From Ferrimonas marina (lineage in GTDB: Bacteria; Pseudomonadota; Gammaproteobacteria; Enterobacterales; Shewanellaceae), in contig NZ_FQXG01000007.1 of the NCBI RefSeq assembly GCF_900129905.1, positions 248,001-312,000 on the forward strand: a stretch of DNA of 64,000 bases, given 5' to 3'. The first letter of the stretch is position 1, and each line of letters starts with the position of its first letter. Below the pieces are notes generated by a model. That model had not been told where the DNA came from. It worked only from the letters and a program-made list of their open reading frames with translations, and ran no database searches. This document shows, piece after piece, positions 1-9,209 of this stretch. The translations under genes and the position numbers were made by a program.

Positions 1-1867
1 TGGAGGCCTGCAGTGACTGGTGCAGGATCTGCTCCAGTTCCGGCGACAGGGTGACCACGGGGATCTCCCGCTCCGGTCCATTGATCTCCTGCACGATCAG
101 TCTCTTCATCGAGATGCGGCAGGCCGCGGTCAGGACATCCGGATCCTGGCTCTTGGGACCATACTCCACCAGGGTCTGAACCAGGGTGCGGGTATCGCGG
201 ATCGGCACGCCCTCGTTGAGCAGGTTCTGCATCACCTTGACGATCACCCCCAGCGACAGGATATCCGGCACCAGCCCCTCAACCAACTTAGGCGACTGCT
301 TGGCGAGAATATCCAACAACTGTTGCGCTTCTTCGTAGCCCAGCAGCTGGGCGGCATTGTTATTGAGCAGCTGCGACAAGTGAGTGGCCACCACGGTGGA
401 GGCATCCACCACGGTGTAACCCAGGGTCTGGGCATAGTCGCGCTGGTCTGGATTGACCCAGACCGCCTCCAGGCCAAAGGCGGGGTCCACCGTCGGTTGG
501 CCCTCGAGCTTACCGAACACCTGGCCGGGGTTGATGGCCAGCTCACCGTCGTGGCGGATCTCCGCTTCTCCCACCACTACGCCCATCAAGCTGATGCGGT
601 AGGTGCTGGGGCCGAGATCCAGGTTGTCACGGATGTGCACTGGCGGGATCAGAAAACCAAACTCCTGGGACAGCTTCTTGCGCACCCCCTTGATGCGGGA
701 CAGCAGCTCACCGCTTTGGCCCTTGTCCACCAGCGGGATCAGGCGGTAACCCACCTCCAGGCCGATGATGTCGACGTGGTTGACGTCATCCCAACCCAGC
801 TCCTTGTTGGGCTCCGATTCGAGCCGTTCGGTGTTGGCCTTGGCCTCCTGTACCTCGGCGTCAGCCTTGGCCTGGCGCTGTTTCTTCATCATCCACCAGG
901 TCGCGCCCGCCAGGCCCAGGGCCAAGCTGAGAAACGCCAGGTGGGGCATGCCGGGCACCAGGCCCATGACGAACAGCACCCCGGCGCTGATCCCCAGCAC
1001 CTTGGGGTTGTCGAACATCTGACGGGCGACCTCGTCGCCCATCTTTTGGGATTCGTTTTGCCGGGTGATGATGATGGCGGCACCGATGGAGAGCAGCAGT
1101 CCGGGGATCTGTGCCACCAGGCCGTCACCGATGGTGAGCAGGGTGTAGATCTCCACCGCCTCGGACAGGCTCAGGCCATGCTGGGCCATACCGATAACAA
1201 AGCCACCGAGGATGTTGATCACCAGGATCAGGATGCCGGCAACCGCATCCCCCTTCACGAACTTGGAGGCACCGTCCATCGAGCCGTAGAAATCCGCTTC
1301 CCGGGCTACGTCGGCACGGCGTTCACGGGCCTGCTCCTGGTTGATCAGGCCAGCATTGAGATCCGCGTCGATGGCCATCTGCTTGCCAGGCATGGCGTCC
1401 AGGGTAAAGCGGGCACTTACTTCGGAGATCCGGCCGGCACCTTTGGTGACCACCACAAAGTTGATGATCACCAAAATCAGGAACACCACCAGACCGACGG
1501 CGTAGTTGCCACCGATCACCACCGAACCGAACGCCTCGATCACCTTACCGGCGGAGTCCGGACCGTTGTGCCCCTCGAGCAGAACCAGGCGGGTGGAGGC
1601 CACGTTCAGCGCCAGTCGCAGCAGGGTGGCCACCAGCAACACGGTGGGGAAGGCAGCAAAATCCAGCGGGCGCAGGGTATAGATGGCCACCAGCAACACC
1701 ACCAACGCCAGGGCGATGTTGAAGGAGAACAGCATGTCCAGCAGGACAGCCGGCATCGGCAGAGTCACCATGGCCAGGGCAGCCAGGACCAGCAGCGGAG
1801 TGCCTATGCCTTTAATGTGGGTAAGCCGGTTCTGATAGAGCGAACCGAATGTGGCCTTGAGATCCAT
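1..1867 (-). CDS. flhA: FlhA, flagellar export gate protein (C-terminus cut by window edge)
   Basis: This is the large inner-membrane component of the flagellar type III export gate; its cytoplasmic nonamer ring docks export chaperones. The frame opens with ATG at 1867 (MDLKATFGSLYQNR) and stays open to position 1, about 622 codons. FlhA is usually about 700 residues, so roughly the last 75 lie outside the window. The first half is hydrophobic and carries the conserved cytoplasmic loop (KGAGRISEVSARFTLDAMPG) with the following DADLNAGLI stretch. The second half is the soluble export domain. It follows flhB with a 55-bp gap, the usual order of polar flagellar clusters. Identification is secure. 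Confidence 0.96.
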   Translation of the reverse strand, partial: MDLKATFGSLYQNRLTHIKGIGTPLLVLAALAMVTLPMPAVLLDMLFSFNIALALVVLLVAIYTLRPLDFAAFPTVLLVATLLRLALNVASTRLVLLEGHNGPDSAGKVIEAFGSVVIGGNYAVGLVVFLILVIINFVVVTKGAGRISEVSARFTLDAMPGKQMAIDADLNAGLINQEQARERRADVAREADFYGSMDGASKFVKGDAVAGILILVINILGGFVIGMAQHGLSLSEAVEIYTLLTIGDGLVAQIPGLLLSIGAAIIITRQNESQKMGDEVARQMFDNPKVLGISAGVLFVMGLVPGMPHLAFLSLALGLAGATWWMMKKQRQAKADAEVQEAKANTERLESEPNKELGWDDVNHVDIIGLEVGYRLIPLVDKGQSGELLSRIKGVRKKLSQEFGFLIPPVHIRDNLDLGPSTYRISLMGVVVGEAEIRHDGELAINPGQVFGKLEGQPTVDPAFGLEAVWVNPDQRDYAQTLGYTVVDASTVVATHLSQLLNNNAAQLLGYEEAQQLLDILAKQSPKLVEGLVPDILSLGVIVKVMQNLLNEGVPIRDTRTLVQTLVEYGPKSQDPDVLTAACRISMKRLIVQEINGPEREIPVVTLSPELEQILHQSLQAS

Positions 1868-1922
1868 ACAACGACTTAATATTGACGTAAGCGGCTCGAA
1901 TGCAATTTTCGCGCCAGTATTA

Positions 1923-3086
1923 TTATTGTGACTCGTCGTCTATCTCAGGCTCCTCCACCCAAAGTTCGGCGGGGATCGGCAGATCGGAAGGCAGGGGGAT
2001 TGGCTTGCGGCCCCGCCCGGTTTGGAACTGCTTAAGCTGGAAGACGTACGCCAGGATCTGAGCCACGGCCGTGAACAGCCCTTCAGGGATGGGCTTGTCC
2101 AGTTTGGTGGATTGATAGATCGCTCGTGCCAATGCCGGAGAGGATATCACGGGCACCTCATGTTCGCGCGCGATTTCACGGATTTTGAGGGCTATCTCAT
2201 CCGAGCCCTTGGCCACCACCAGCGGCGACGTATTGACACTCTTGTCGTACTTCAAGGCGACCGAGTAGTGGGTCGGGTTGACCACCACCACATCGGCCTT
2301 TGGCACCTCCGCCATCATCCGTCGTTGTGCCATCTCCCGCTGCAGCTGACGGATCTTACTCTTCACCTCCGGCTTGCCTTCGGTCTGCTTGTACTCGTCC
2401 TTGACCTCCTGCTTGGTCATCCGCAACTGCTTGTTGTGGTTCCAGAGCTGGTAGGGGGCGTCGATCACTACGACAAGCAGCAGCGAGCAACACAGCAGCA
2501 CAAACAGCGCCAGCAACAGTTCCAGGGCATTGCGCACCGCACCCGCGGGGGCCCCGGAGGAGAGCGCCAGGATCTTGTCGAAGTTAAAGCGCAGCAGCAG
2601 GTAGGCCACCACCGCCACCACCAGGAACTTGGCCACCGATTTCACCAGCTCCACCAGGGCCTGGACCCCAAGCATCCGCTTCAGCCCCTTCAGGGGGCTC
2701 ATCTTATTAGCCTTGGGCGCGGCGGCGCTCCAGCTGAAGCTCAAGCCCCCCAGGCCGATATTGCCGAGGAAGCCAGCGATGAAGAGCACCAGCACAAAGC
2801 CCAGCACCGGCACCAGCAGGTGCTCGAGGATGGCGCCGTAGAGCTTGCTCCACTGGCCGATGTCAAACACCTGGGCGCGGGTCAGGGTGAACTGCTGCTG
2901 GGCCAGCTGCAGCAAGGCTTCACCGATCTGGCTGCCGAGCATCAGCATGCTGGCGGCGGCGGCCACCAGCACCGCTGCGGTGCCCAGCTCCTTGGAGCGG
3001 GGAACCTGGCCCTTCTCCCGGGCCTGCTCGCGCCTTCGGGGTGTGGCCTCTTCTGTCTTCTCCTGACTGCTGTCGTTCTCCGCCAT
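1923..3086 (-). CDS. flhB: FlhB, flagellar export switch protein
   Basis: FlhB switches export from rod/hook to filament substrates by cleaving itself. The protein has 387 residues. It has a charged N-terminus (SSQEKTEEATPRRREQAREKGQVPRS is the family hallmark, seen here in full), four membrane segments at about 35-60, 85-115, 145-165 and 185-210, and a cytoplasmic domain with the autocleavage motif NPTH at residues 270-273. Its ATG shares a base with the fliR stop (TGATG), so translation is probably coupled. Length and motif are normal; nothing suggests loss of function. Confidence 0.97.
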   Translation of the reverse strand: MAENDSSQEKTEEATPRRREQAREKGQVPRSKELGTAAVLVAAAASMLMLGSQIGEALLQLAQQQFTLTRAQVFDIGQWSKLYGAILEHLLVPVLGFVLVLFIAGFLGNIGLGGLSFSWSAAAPKANKMSPLKGLKRMLGVQALVELVKSVAKFLVVAVVAYLLLRFNFDKILALSSGAPAGAVRNALELLLALFVLLCCSLLLVVVIDAPYQLWNHNKQLRMTKQEVKDEYKQTEGKPEVKSKIRQLQREMAQRRMMAEVPKADVVVVNPTHYSVALKYDKSVNTSPLVVAKGSDEIALKIREIAREHEVPVISSPALARAIYQSTKLDKPIPEGLFTAVAQILAYVFQLKQFQTGRGRKPIPLPSDLPIPAELWVEEPEIDDESQ

Positions 3087-3871
3087 CAGGGCACCTCACA
3101 CTGCAGCGCCAGCAGGTCGCAGATCAGCACCTGGCCGGATTGCCAGACAGAATGGAAGTGGGGCAGTACGCCCCCCAGAGTCAGCCAGAGGATCAACAGG
3201 CCTGACAGCATGGTGATGGGGAAGCCGATGGCAAAGATGTTGAGCTGGGGCGCCGCCCGGGTCATCACCCCGAAGGAGAAGTTGATCAGCAGCAGTGCAG
3301 TGGCGGCGGAGAGCGACAGGGTCAGGGCGCTGGCAAACATCAGGCCGCCAAACTGGGTGATCGCCTCCAAACCGGAGGGCGCCAGGCCCTGGCCGATGGG
3401 CAGGGTGTCAAAGCTGGCTACCAGCATCTTGATCATCAACAGGTGGCCATCGACGGCAAAGAACAGCAAGGTGGTGAGTAACAGGTAGAACTGGCCTACC
3501 AACGGCACCTGCTGGCCATTACTGGGATCCACCATGGAGGCAAAGCCCAGCGAGGTCTGCATACCGATGATCTGGCCCGCCAGCACGAAGGTGTTGAGCA
3601 CCAGCACCGAAACAAAGCCAACGGCGATGCCGATCAGCACCTGTTGAGCGGAGATCAGCATCCCTTCGGCGGAGAACAGCTCAACCTGGGGTGGTGGTGG
3701 CAGGATAGGCGCGACGGCGGCGGTGATCATCACCGCCAGCAGCAAGCGCACCCGGGCCGGTACCGAGGAGCCGCCGATGGTGATCATCACCATCAGCATC
3801 GCCGCGATACGAAACAGGGGCCACAACACGCTGCGCAGCCAATCGAACACGATGGGCAGCGGGAACTCCAT
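3086..3871 (-). CDS. fliR: FliR, flagellar export gate protein
   Basis: FliR is an inner-membrane subunit that forms the FliP5-FliQ4-FliR1 export gate in the basal body. It has 261 residues and is almost wholly hydrophobic, with about six membrane segments. I chose ATG at 3871 (MEFPLPIVFDWL) over an in-frame TTG nine bases upstream because family members begin at this point. It lies 22 bp after fliQ and overlaps flhB by one base. Conserved landmarks include GMQTSLGFASMVDP in the middle of the protein. Confidence 0.95.
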   Translation of the reverse strand: MEFPLPIVFDWLRSVLWPLFRIAAMLMVMITIGGSSVPARVRLLLAVMITAAVAPILPPPPQVELFSAEGMLISAQQVLIGIAVGFVSVLVLNTFVLAGQIIGMQTSLGFASMVDPSNGQQVPLVGQFYLLLTTLLFFAVDGHLLMIKMLVASFDTLPIGQGLAPSGLEAITQFGGLMFASALTLSLSAATALLLINFSFGVMTRAAPQLNIFAIGFPITMLSGLLILWLTLGGVLPHFHSVWQSGQVLICDLLALQCEVP

Positions 3872-3893
3872 CAGTCCCAACCCCGCGGCTGCA

Positions 3894-4163
3894 TCAGCCC
3901 ACCACCTGGGGGATCAGCTCCACCATCTCGAACATCAGCTCCATCAGGGTCCGGACCAGCCAGTGACCGAGGAACATCAGGGTGGTGAGAGTCACCAGCA
4001 GACGGGGCAGGAAGGAGAGGGTCTGCTCATTGATGGAGGTGGCAGCCTGGAAGATCGCCACCAGCAAACCCACCAGCAGGCCCGGCAGGATAATGGCCGC
4101 CACCATCATGACGATCACCTGCAGGGCGTGGCGGAAGATGTCGACGAAGGTCTCCGGCGTCAT
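3894..4163 (-). CDS. fliQ: FliQ, flagellar export gate protein
   Basis: This small 89-residue inner-membrane protein has two long membrane hairpin helices (about 15-40 and 50-75). It is the FliQ subunit of the export gate and packs around FliP and FliR. The N-terminus [14 protein letters not shown] matches the family. Its ATG overlaps the fliP stop (ATGA), so translational coupling is likely. Length is exactly typical. Confidence 0.95.
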   Translation of the reverse strand: MTPETFVDIFRHALQVIVMMVAAIILPGLLVGLLVAIFQAATSINEQTLSFLPRLLVTLTTLMFLGHWLVRTLMELMFEMVELIPQVVG

Positions 4164-4918
4164 GGGCCCCCCAGTCCGAAGCTGACCGCCAGGGTCCCCA
4201 TCACCAGGTTCCAGCCATCCACCAGCACAAACAACATGATCTTAAAGGGCAGTGACACGATCATCGGTGACAGCATCATCATACCCATGGCCATCAGCAC
4301 CGAGGCCACCACCAGGTCTATCACCAGGAAGGGGATAAACAGCATAAAGCCGATCTGAAAGGCGGTCTTCAGCTCCGAGGTCACGAATGCGGGGATCAGC
4401 ACCGTCATCGGTACCTGCTCCGGCTCGGTGATATCGGTGCGATCGGCGATCTCCAGGAAGGTGTTGAGATCGGTGATGCGGGTCTGGGACAGCATAAATG
4501 CGTGCACCGGCTTCTTGGCCAGCTCCAGTGCCTCCATCGCCCCCAGCTCCTCGTTCATGTAGGGCACCACGGCGTCTTCATAGACGGTATCCAGCACCGG
4601 CGACATGATAAACAGGCTGAGGAACAGCGCCATCCCCAGCAGCACCTGGTTGGAGGGGGTCTGCTGCAGGCCCAGCGCCTGACGCAGGATCGCCAGCACC
4701 ACGATGATGCGGGTGAAACTGGTCATCAGGATCACCATCGCCGGCAGGAAGGTGAGCGCCGTCATCAGCGCCAGGATCTGCAGGCTGACGCTGTACTCCT
4801 GAGTGCCGTCGGGGCCGGTGATCACCGAGATGGCGGGGATCCCCGGGTCCGCCCAGGCCAGGGCGGGACACAGCAGCAACAGGGCCGTTAGCAGCCCAAA
4901 TCGGGTCAGCTTGGCCAC
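4160..4918 (-). CDS. fliP: FliP, flagellar export gate protein
   Basis: FliP is the main gate subunit (five copies) of the flagellar secretion pore. The 252-residue product starts with a cleavable signal peptide ([15 protein letters not shown]) followed by the mature N-terminus and the family signature region [19 protein letters not shown]. The start is GTG at 4918; it shares one base with the TAG stop of fliO, and no better ATG exists upstream. Membrane segments lie at about 45-80, 90-110, 190-220 and 225-245. It overlaps fliQ at its 3' end. Confidence 0.95.
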   Translation of the reverse strand: MAKLTRFGLLTALLLLCPALAWADPGIPAISVITGPDGTQEYSVSLQILALMTALTFLPAMVILMTSFTRIIVVLAILRQALGLQQTPSNQVLLGMALFLSLFIMSPVLDTVYEDAVVPYMNEELGAMEALELAKKPVHAFMLSQTRITDLNTFLEIADRTDITEPEQVPMTVLIPAFVTSELKTAFQIGFMLFIPFLVIDLVVASVLMAMGMMMLSPMIVSLPFKIMLFVLVDGWNLVMGTLAVSFGLGGP

Positions 4919-5298
4919 TAGTTTGCTCTCTTGTTGAACTTGGCCAGCAGGTGGCCGAACTGGGCGCCGCCCTCCGCCTCCAGCGGTTGTTCCAGCTTAT
5001 CCAGCATGGTGATCTGGGTGGCGGTGATCCCCACCAGGTACTGCTGCTCGCCCACCTGGATGACGGCCACCCGCTCCTTGCTGCCCACCGGCATCATCGC
5101 CACGGATTTGATCTGGCCACCGCTGATCTGGCTGGGCAGATTAAGACGACGACCCAGCACCCCCAGCACGATGATCAGTGCCAGCACACCAAACAAACTC
5201 GCCACCACGGTGACCAGTTGGTCGTTGCCGCCAGCGACAGGCTCGGCGGCCCACACCGGCAGCGCCAGTGCCGCCAGCAGGACAGTCAGAATTCTCAT
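4918..5298 (-). CDS. fliO: FliO, flagellar biosynthesis protein
   Basis: FliO is a scaffold for assembly of the FliP ring and is the least conserved export-gate gene. The product has 126 residues: a signal-like N-terminus ([14 protein letters not shown]), one membrane helix at about 30-48 ([21 protein letters not shown]), and a small cytoplasmic domain with the family pattern [20 protein letters not shown]. It overlaps fliN by four bases. Position between fliN and fliP and the membrane topology make the call solid. Confidence 0.92.
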   Translation of the reverse strand: MRILTVLLAALALPVWAAEPVAGGNDQLVTVVASLFGVLALIIVLGVLGRRLNLPSQISGGQIKSVAMMPVGSKERVAVIQVGEQQYLVGITATQITMLDKLEQPLEAEGGAQFGHLLAKFNKRAN

Positions 5299-5681
5299 CG
5301 CAGTTTCTTGATCCGTTCGGTCTGGCTGATCACGTCGGTCAGGCGGATACCAAACTTGTCGTTCACCACCACCACCTCGCCGTGGGCCACCAGGGTGCCG
5401 TTGACCATCACATCCAGCGGCTCACCGGCCACCCGGTCCAGCTCCACCACCGAGCCCTGGTTGAGCTGCAAAAGGTTACGGATGCTGATCTGGCTGCGCC
5501 CCACCTCCATGGAGATGTTGACCGGGATATCCAGGATGGTGTCCAGCTTGCGGCGCTCCTCGGCGCTGATCCCCGCATCGTCGCCAAACTCTTCCAGCTC
5601 GACCGACTCCACCTGCTCGCCCAGGGCCGCGGCCCACTCTTGTGCCAGCTCGTCCTGGTTCGGATCTTGATCGTCAATCAT
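5295..5681 (-). CDS. fliN: FliN, flagellar motor switch protein
   Basis: FliN forms the lower part of the C-ring rotor and binds FliH during export. The 128-residue protein has an acidic N-terminal tail and a C-terminal SpoA domain (about 50-128) with the conserved DIPVNISMEVGRSQISIRNL and LDVMVNGTLVAHGEVVVV regions. Start ATG at 5681 overlaps the end of fliM by four bases. Its normal partner FliG is not encoded in this window, although FliM and FliN are intact. Confidence 0.96.
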   Translation of the reverse strand: MIDDQDPNQDELAQEWAAALGEQVESVELEEFGDDAGISAEERRKLDTILDIPVNISMEVGRSQISIRNLLQLNQGSVVELDRVAGEPLDVMVNGTLVAHGEVVVVNDKFGIRLTDVISQTERIKKLR

Positions 5682-6745
5682 TGGTCACCTTCACTCTCTT
5701 TGGCCGCCGGGGTTACCACCACGGATTCGGAATTGAGGCTCAAGGCCCCCTGACGGCTGATCAATTGCAATTCGTTCTTGTAGGACTTGGGCCTTGGGAT
5801 CCGCTCGCTGATCTGGATCGCCGCGTGGTCGCCGCTGCGACCCAGCTTACCGCGGAAGGTGGGCAGCTCCTCCACCTTCACCAGCAGATGCTCCGGCAGC
5901 TCGATGGGGATGATGTCTCCGGTCTTCATCTCCATCACATCCCGCAGCCGGATCTCCTGTTCAAACAGGGTGGCGTTAAACTCCACCGGCACGTCCATGA
6001 TCTCCTCCTGCAGGGCTTTGGCCCAGCGCAGGTCGGTGTCCTGCTTATCGCTCTGCACACCGGCATCCAGCAGTTCGCGGATCGGTTCAATCATGGAGTA
6101 AGGCAAGGTGATGTGGAAATCGCCGCCACCGCCATCCAGCTCGATGTGGAAGGAGGAGACCACCACCACCTCGGTGGGGCTGACGATATTGGCCATGGCC
6201 GGGTTGACCTCGGAGTCCAGGTACTCGAACTCCACGTCCATCACTGGCGACCAGGCCTCCTTGTAATCCTCGAACACCGTCTTGAGCAGCAGCTGAATGA
6301 TGCGCCGCTCGGTCGGGGTAAACTCCCGGCCCTCGATCTTGGCCTGGAAGCGGCCATCGCCGCCAAAGAAGTTGTCCACCAGCAGGAACACCAGGCGGGC
6401 CTCCATGGTGATAAGGCCGGTGCCCTTGAGCGGGCGGAAGCGCACCATGTTGAGGCTGGTGGGGACAAACAGGGTGTGGACGTACTCGCCAAACTTGACC
6501 ATCTGTACGCCGTTGATCGACACCTCGGCGCTGCGCCGCATCATGTTGAACAGGCTGATCCGCAGGTGACGGGCAAAGCGTTCGTTGACCAGCTCCAGGG
6601 TGGGCATGCGGCCACGGACGATGCGGTCCTGGGAGGCAAAATCGTACACCACCGCACTGCCATCGCGTTGCGGCTTATCCTCCTGCACCTCGTCTACGCC
6701 GTGCAGCAGCGCATCAATCTCGTCTTGGCTGAGCAGATCTGTCAT
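5678..6745 (-). CDS. fliM: FliM, flagellar motor switch protein
   Basis: FliM is the C-ring middle protein that receives CheY-P and changes rotation direction. The 355-residue sequence opens with the CheY-binding peptide (LLSQDEIDALLHGV), followed by the CheC-like middle domain (about 45-230) with its GGxG-type turn in NFFGGDGRFQ, and a C-terminal SpoA domain that contacts FliN. It lies 9 bp after fliL and overlaps fliN. All expected domains are present and the length is normal. Confidence 0.97.
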   Translation of the reverse strand: MTDLLSQDEIDALLHGVDEVQEDKPQRDGSAVVYDFASQDRIVRGRMPTLELVNERFARHLRISLFNMMRRSAEVSINGVQMVKFGEYVHTLFVPTSLNMVRFRPLKGTGLITMEARLVFLLVDNFFGGDGRFQAKIEGREFTPTERRIIQLLLKTVFEDYKEAWSPVMDVEFEYLDSEVNPAMANIVSPTEVVVVSSFHIELDGGGGDFHITLPYSMIEPIRELLDAGVQSDKQDTDLRWAKALQEEIMDVPVEFNATLFEQEIRLRDVMEMKTGDIIPIELPEHLLVKVEELPTFRGKLGRSGDHAAIQISERIPRPKSYKNELQLISRQGALSLNSESVVVTPAAKESEGDQ

Positions 6746-6754
6746 GGCTTTCTC

Positions 6755-7276
6755 TTATTGCATCACGAAGCCGGTAAACAGCACCCGATCGACGGAGGGC
6801 TGGCCGGTAATGGATTGCATGGTGGTCTGTACATTGGCCAGGGCACGGCGACGCAGTTCGTCCTTGCCCTCCTTGCGTCGCAACAGCTCCGGTTTGGCGG
6901 CACTGAAGGTGGTCAGCAAGGCGTCCTCCAGCAGCGGAATGTGCTTGCGCACCGCCTGCTGAGATTCTGGACTGCGCACCTGGAACTGCACCTTGATCTG
7001 GACCATGTAGCTGCGGTCATCGCCGGGCAGATTGAACAGGAAGGGGCGCGGCAGGCTGACGTACTGGGCACCGTTGACCGCGGCGGTGATGCCGGTGGGG
7101 CTCTCCGCCACCGCTTCCACCTCAGCGCTGGGGCTGTCGGAGTCCCGGGTCAGCATCAGCACCAAAGCAAACACCAGGGCTACCAGGGCAACGGCGGCGG
7201 CGCCGAACAGCGCAAAGCGGCGCCACCGGGGAGCGGGTTTATCCCGCCGTTGTAACTCCAAAGTCTGTTCTGCCAT
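6755..7276 (-). CDS. fliL: FliL, flagellar basal-body-associated protein
   Basis: FliL is a single-pass inner-membrane protein that surrounds the stator and supports torque. It has 173 residues: a short cytoplasmic tail, one membrane helix at about 22-44 (FALFGAAAVALVALVFALVLML), and a periplasmic FliL domain ending in GFVMQ, the typical C-terminus. The ATG at 7276 sits about 57 bp after the fliK stop. Nothing unusual. Confidence 0.94.
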   Translation of the reverse strand: MAEQTLELQRRDKPAPRWRRFALFGAAAVALVALVFALVLMLTRDSDSPSAEVEAVAESPTGITAAVNGAQYVSLPRPFLFNLPGDDRSYMVQIKVQFQVRSPESQQAVRKHIPLLEDALLTTFSAAKPELLRRKEGKDELRRRALANVQTTMQSITGQPSVDRVLFTGFVMQ

Positions 7277-7333
7277 GGTGTTGTCGTTCTTCGTTTATTC
7301 CAGTGGTTATCGGTGCCTAGGGTATCACAGGCC

Positions 7334-8536
7334 CTAGGCGTAGTAATCGATGGCGCCGTCGGCGCGACGGCTCTGCCAGGCGATCTGTTCAGTCTCTTCG
7401 CTGTCGCTATCCTGGGCCTCGCCGGCAAACGCCTCCTGGCCCGGGTTGCGGTCAGGATCACCGTGCTGGATGTCGGCTTCCGCCAACTGCAGCCCCTGCT
7501 GCTCCAGCATCTCCCGCAGCCTTGGCAGGGCCTGCTCCAACATCTCCCGGGCCTGGGCATTTTGCGCCACCACTTGCAGGTGGGCCTGGTCGCCGTTCAT
7601 CTGCAGCCGTACCTGCAGGGCGCCCAGCTCCGGCGGATCCAGCCGCAGCTCAGCGCTGAGCCGGTCGGTGTTGATCATCACCATCAGCCGCTCTCGCAGC
7701 TCCGGGGCCAGGCGATCCGCCGGCACCGGCTGACGCAGGGCAGCCTCAGCCCCGGCGGCATTACGTTGGGCGGTGGCCTGCAACTGTGCCTGCTGTTGCT
7801 GCTGACGCTGCAGGGCCAGCCCCTCCTCCACGCTGGCCTCTTCCAGTAGTGGGTTGCTGACCTCCAGCGCCGCTTGGTTATCTGCTATCGGAGCCGCTGC
7901 GGCCAGGCCCATAGCCGGTAGCCCTTTGTTCAGTTCAGCGCCCTTGCTGGTACCATCCAGCAGTTCAGCGCTAAGCCGGCCACTGCCCTCCAGCGAAGTG
8001 CCAAAATGAGCCTGGCCAAGTCGGTTCTTGGCGCCAGGCAGAGGCTCGGCCTCCTCGGTCGTCATCATGCCCGCGGGGCTGGCATTTGCCGCCTTCAGCT
8101 CGGCGTCGCTGAGCGTATGACCGGTCGAGACCGCGCCAGCCAACGGATTGAGGGTCGGCTCGACTTCTGAGCTCAACTGCTCACCCGGCTGCGTCCCTTC
8201 CTTGGTGACAGGCTCGTCGCCACTGTCGAGGACCGCCGGCCTTTCAGCCCCGTCGTTCAGCGCCGCCCCTTGCTGAGCCAACTGGCTGAGCAGGGCATCC
8301 GGGTCTTCGACGGCAAGCTCTTGCCCCTCGGCAACTGCCGCCTCACCCTCGGACAGCGCCTCCCCCTCCGACAGCATCTCAGGAGCCAACTGCGGTGACT
8401 CCAGCTTCGCCTCCCCTTCCGGGTCCGCCATTAGGCTGGAGACCAGATCCGCGAAGCCTCCGCCCTCCGGGGCATGGCCGCTGCTGTCGGTGGTCACGCC
8501 CTTGGTCGGGGTGGGTACCAAAATCTCTGTCAACAT
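7334..8536 (-). CDS. fliK: FliK, hook-length control protein
   Basis: FliK measures hook length and triggers the FlhB specificity switch. I place the start at ATG 8536 (MLTEILVPTPTK, preceded by AGAAGTG) rather than the GTG 36 bases upstream. The 400-residue product has a long, low-complexity acidic N-terminal ruler. Its compact C-terminal Flg_hook domain (about 285-365) carries the diagnostic ELRLDPPELGALQVRL motif. Only that C-terminal part is conserved in the family, as expected. Upstream lies a cluster of four sigma-54-like elements, so this gene probably starts its own transcript running through flhB. Confidence 0.93.
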   Translation of the reverse strand: MLTEILVPTPTKGVTTDSSGHAPEGGGFADLVSSLMADPEGEAKLESPQLAPEMLSEGEALSEGEAAVAEGQELAVEDPDALLSQLAQQGAALNDGAERPAVLDSGDEPVTKEGTQPGEQLSSEVEPTLNPLAGAVSTGHTLSDAELKAANASPAGMMTTEEAEPLPGAKNRLGQAHFGTSLEGSGRLSAELLDGTSKGAELNKGLPAMGLAAAAPIADNQAALEVSNPLLEEASVEEGLALQRQQQQQAQLQATAQRNAAGAEAALRQPVPADRLAPELRERLMVMINTDRLSAELRLDPPELGALQVRLQMNGDQAHLQVVAQNAQAREMLEQALPRLREMLEQQGLQLAEADIQHGDPDRNPGQEAFAGEAQDSDSEETEQIAWQSRRADGAIDYYA

Positions 8537-8641
8537 GTTCACTTCTGCAATCGGTTGGGTCGCTTTAGTCACGTGGACCGTCCTTTGCCCGGCAATGGCG
8601 CGCCGACGGACCCACGATCAGCGCAGGAATCTCTTCACTCT

Positions 8642-8715
8642 GCAAAAATCACACCAGTCGGCAAAAATCGCACCACTCGGCCGCAAAAATCGCACCAGCC
8701 GGCAAAAAACACACC
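8642..8715 (-). promoter_or_regulatory. Four tandem sigma-54-like promoter elements upstream of fliK
   Basis: On the minus strand a 14-bp core GG-N10-GC is repeated four times: 8642-8655, 8661-8674, 8683-8696 and 8702-8715. Copy spacings are 19, 22 and 19 bp. Each copy reads close to YTGGTGYG-N4-TTGC, against the sigma-54 consensus TGGCACG-N4-TTGCW. The copy nearest fliK has the best -12 element (TTTTTGCA); a start about 12 bp downstream would give a leader of about 95 bases before the fliK ATG. Polar flagellar fliK operons are known sigma-54/FlrA targets. Which copies work is not visible. Confidence 0.6.
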
Positions 8716-8755
8716 AGCTCAAGCATTGCTGGGTGCAGCAATGAGTAAAAACAGC

Positions 8756-9199
8756 CTATCGGCCCCGACGCACGTATTGCTGCAGGGCGAACTCGTCCAT
8801 CGCCCGCTGCTCGCGCTGGGCCAGCGCCTGGGCCCGCCGGGTCTGCTCCTTCTCCAGCAACAGGGCGATCGCCTTTTGCCGCTGCTGCGCCTCCTGCCAC
8901 AAGCCCTGGCGCTGCTGCTGGGCCTGCACGCTCTGCTCCAGCTTGTTGTTCTGCTGCACAATCGCCGCATCCAGCTTGGCGATGAAATGGTGGTATTGCT
9001 GGTAGTCGGAAGCACTCAGGGTCGCACCGGCCTGCTGCTGAGCCTGCTTGACGTAGTCCCAGCGGTAATTCTGCAGCTGCTGCAACTGCTGGCGACAGGC
9101 GGCCACCGCCGAGTTGGCGCTGCGCAGGTTTAGGCTGGCCTGTTCGAAGGCTTGTTCAGCCAGCTCCAGCACCTTGGCCAGTTGCTTGGGATCGCTCAT
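8756..9199 (-). CDS. fliJ: FliJ, flagellar export chaperone/ATPase stalk
   Basis: FliJ is the central coiled-coil stalk of the FliI ATPase and helps couple it to FlhA. The 147-residue product is nearly all alpha-helical and rich in Gln, Ala and Leu, as in the family. A long coiled coil covers about 5-135 (AEQAFEQASLNLRSANSAV through AQALAQREQRAMDEF). It lies 10 bp after fliI. The start is ATG at 9199 with the standard MSDPKQLAKVLELAEQ N-terminus. Confidence 0.9.
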   Translation of the reverse strand: MSDPKQLAKVLELAEQAFEQASLNLRSANSAVAACRQQLQQLQNYRWDYVKQAQQQAGATLSASDYQQYHHFIAKLDAAIVQQNNKLEQSVQAQQQRQGLWQEAQQRQKAIALLLEKEQTRRAQALAQREQRAMDEFALQQYVRRGR

Positions 9200-9209
9200 C
9201 GACTACCCC

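Noticed and set aside
20-1879. A long open frame on the plus strand opposite flhA
   Set aside because: It is His/Gln-rich antisense sequence produced by GC-rich codon bias. The minus-strand frame is unmistakably FlhA. The same holds for other long antisense frames across the window.
7315-7339. Eight-bp palindrome over the fliK stop codon as a terminator
   Set aside because: There is no T run and fliL begins closely downstream; it would interrupt an operon that must be continuous.
8642-8720. The fliK upstream repeats as a CRISPR array
   Set aside because: Copies are only 14 bp and lie 19-22 bp apart with no spacer-length gaps, and there are no cas genes. The sigma-54 reading fits better.
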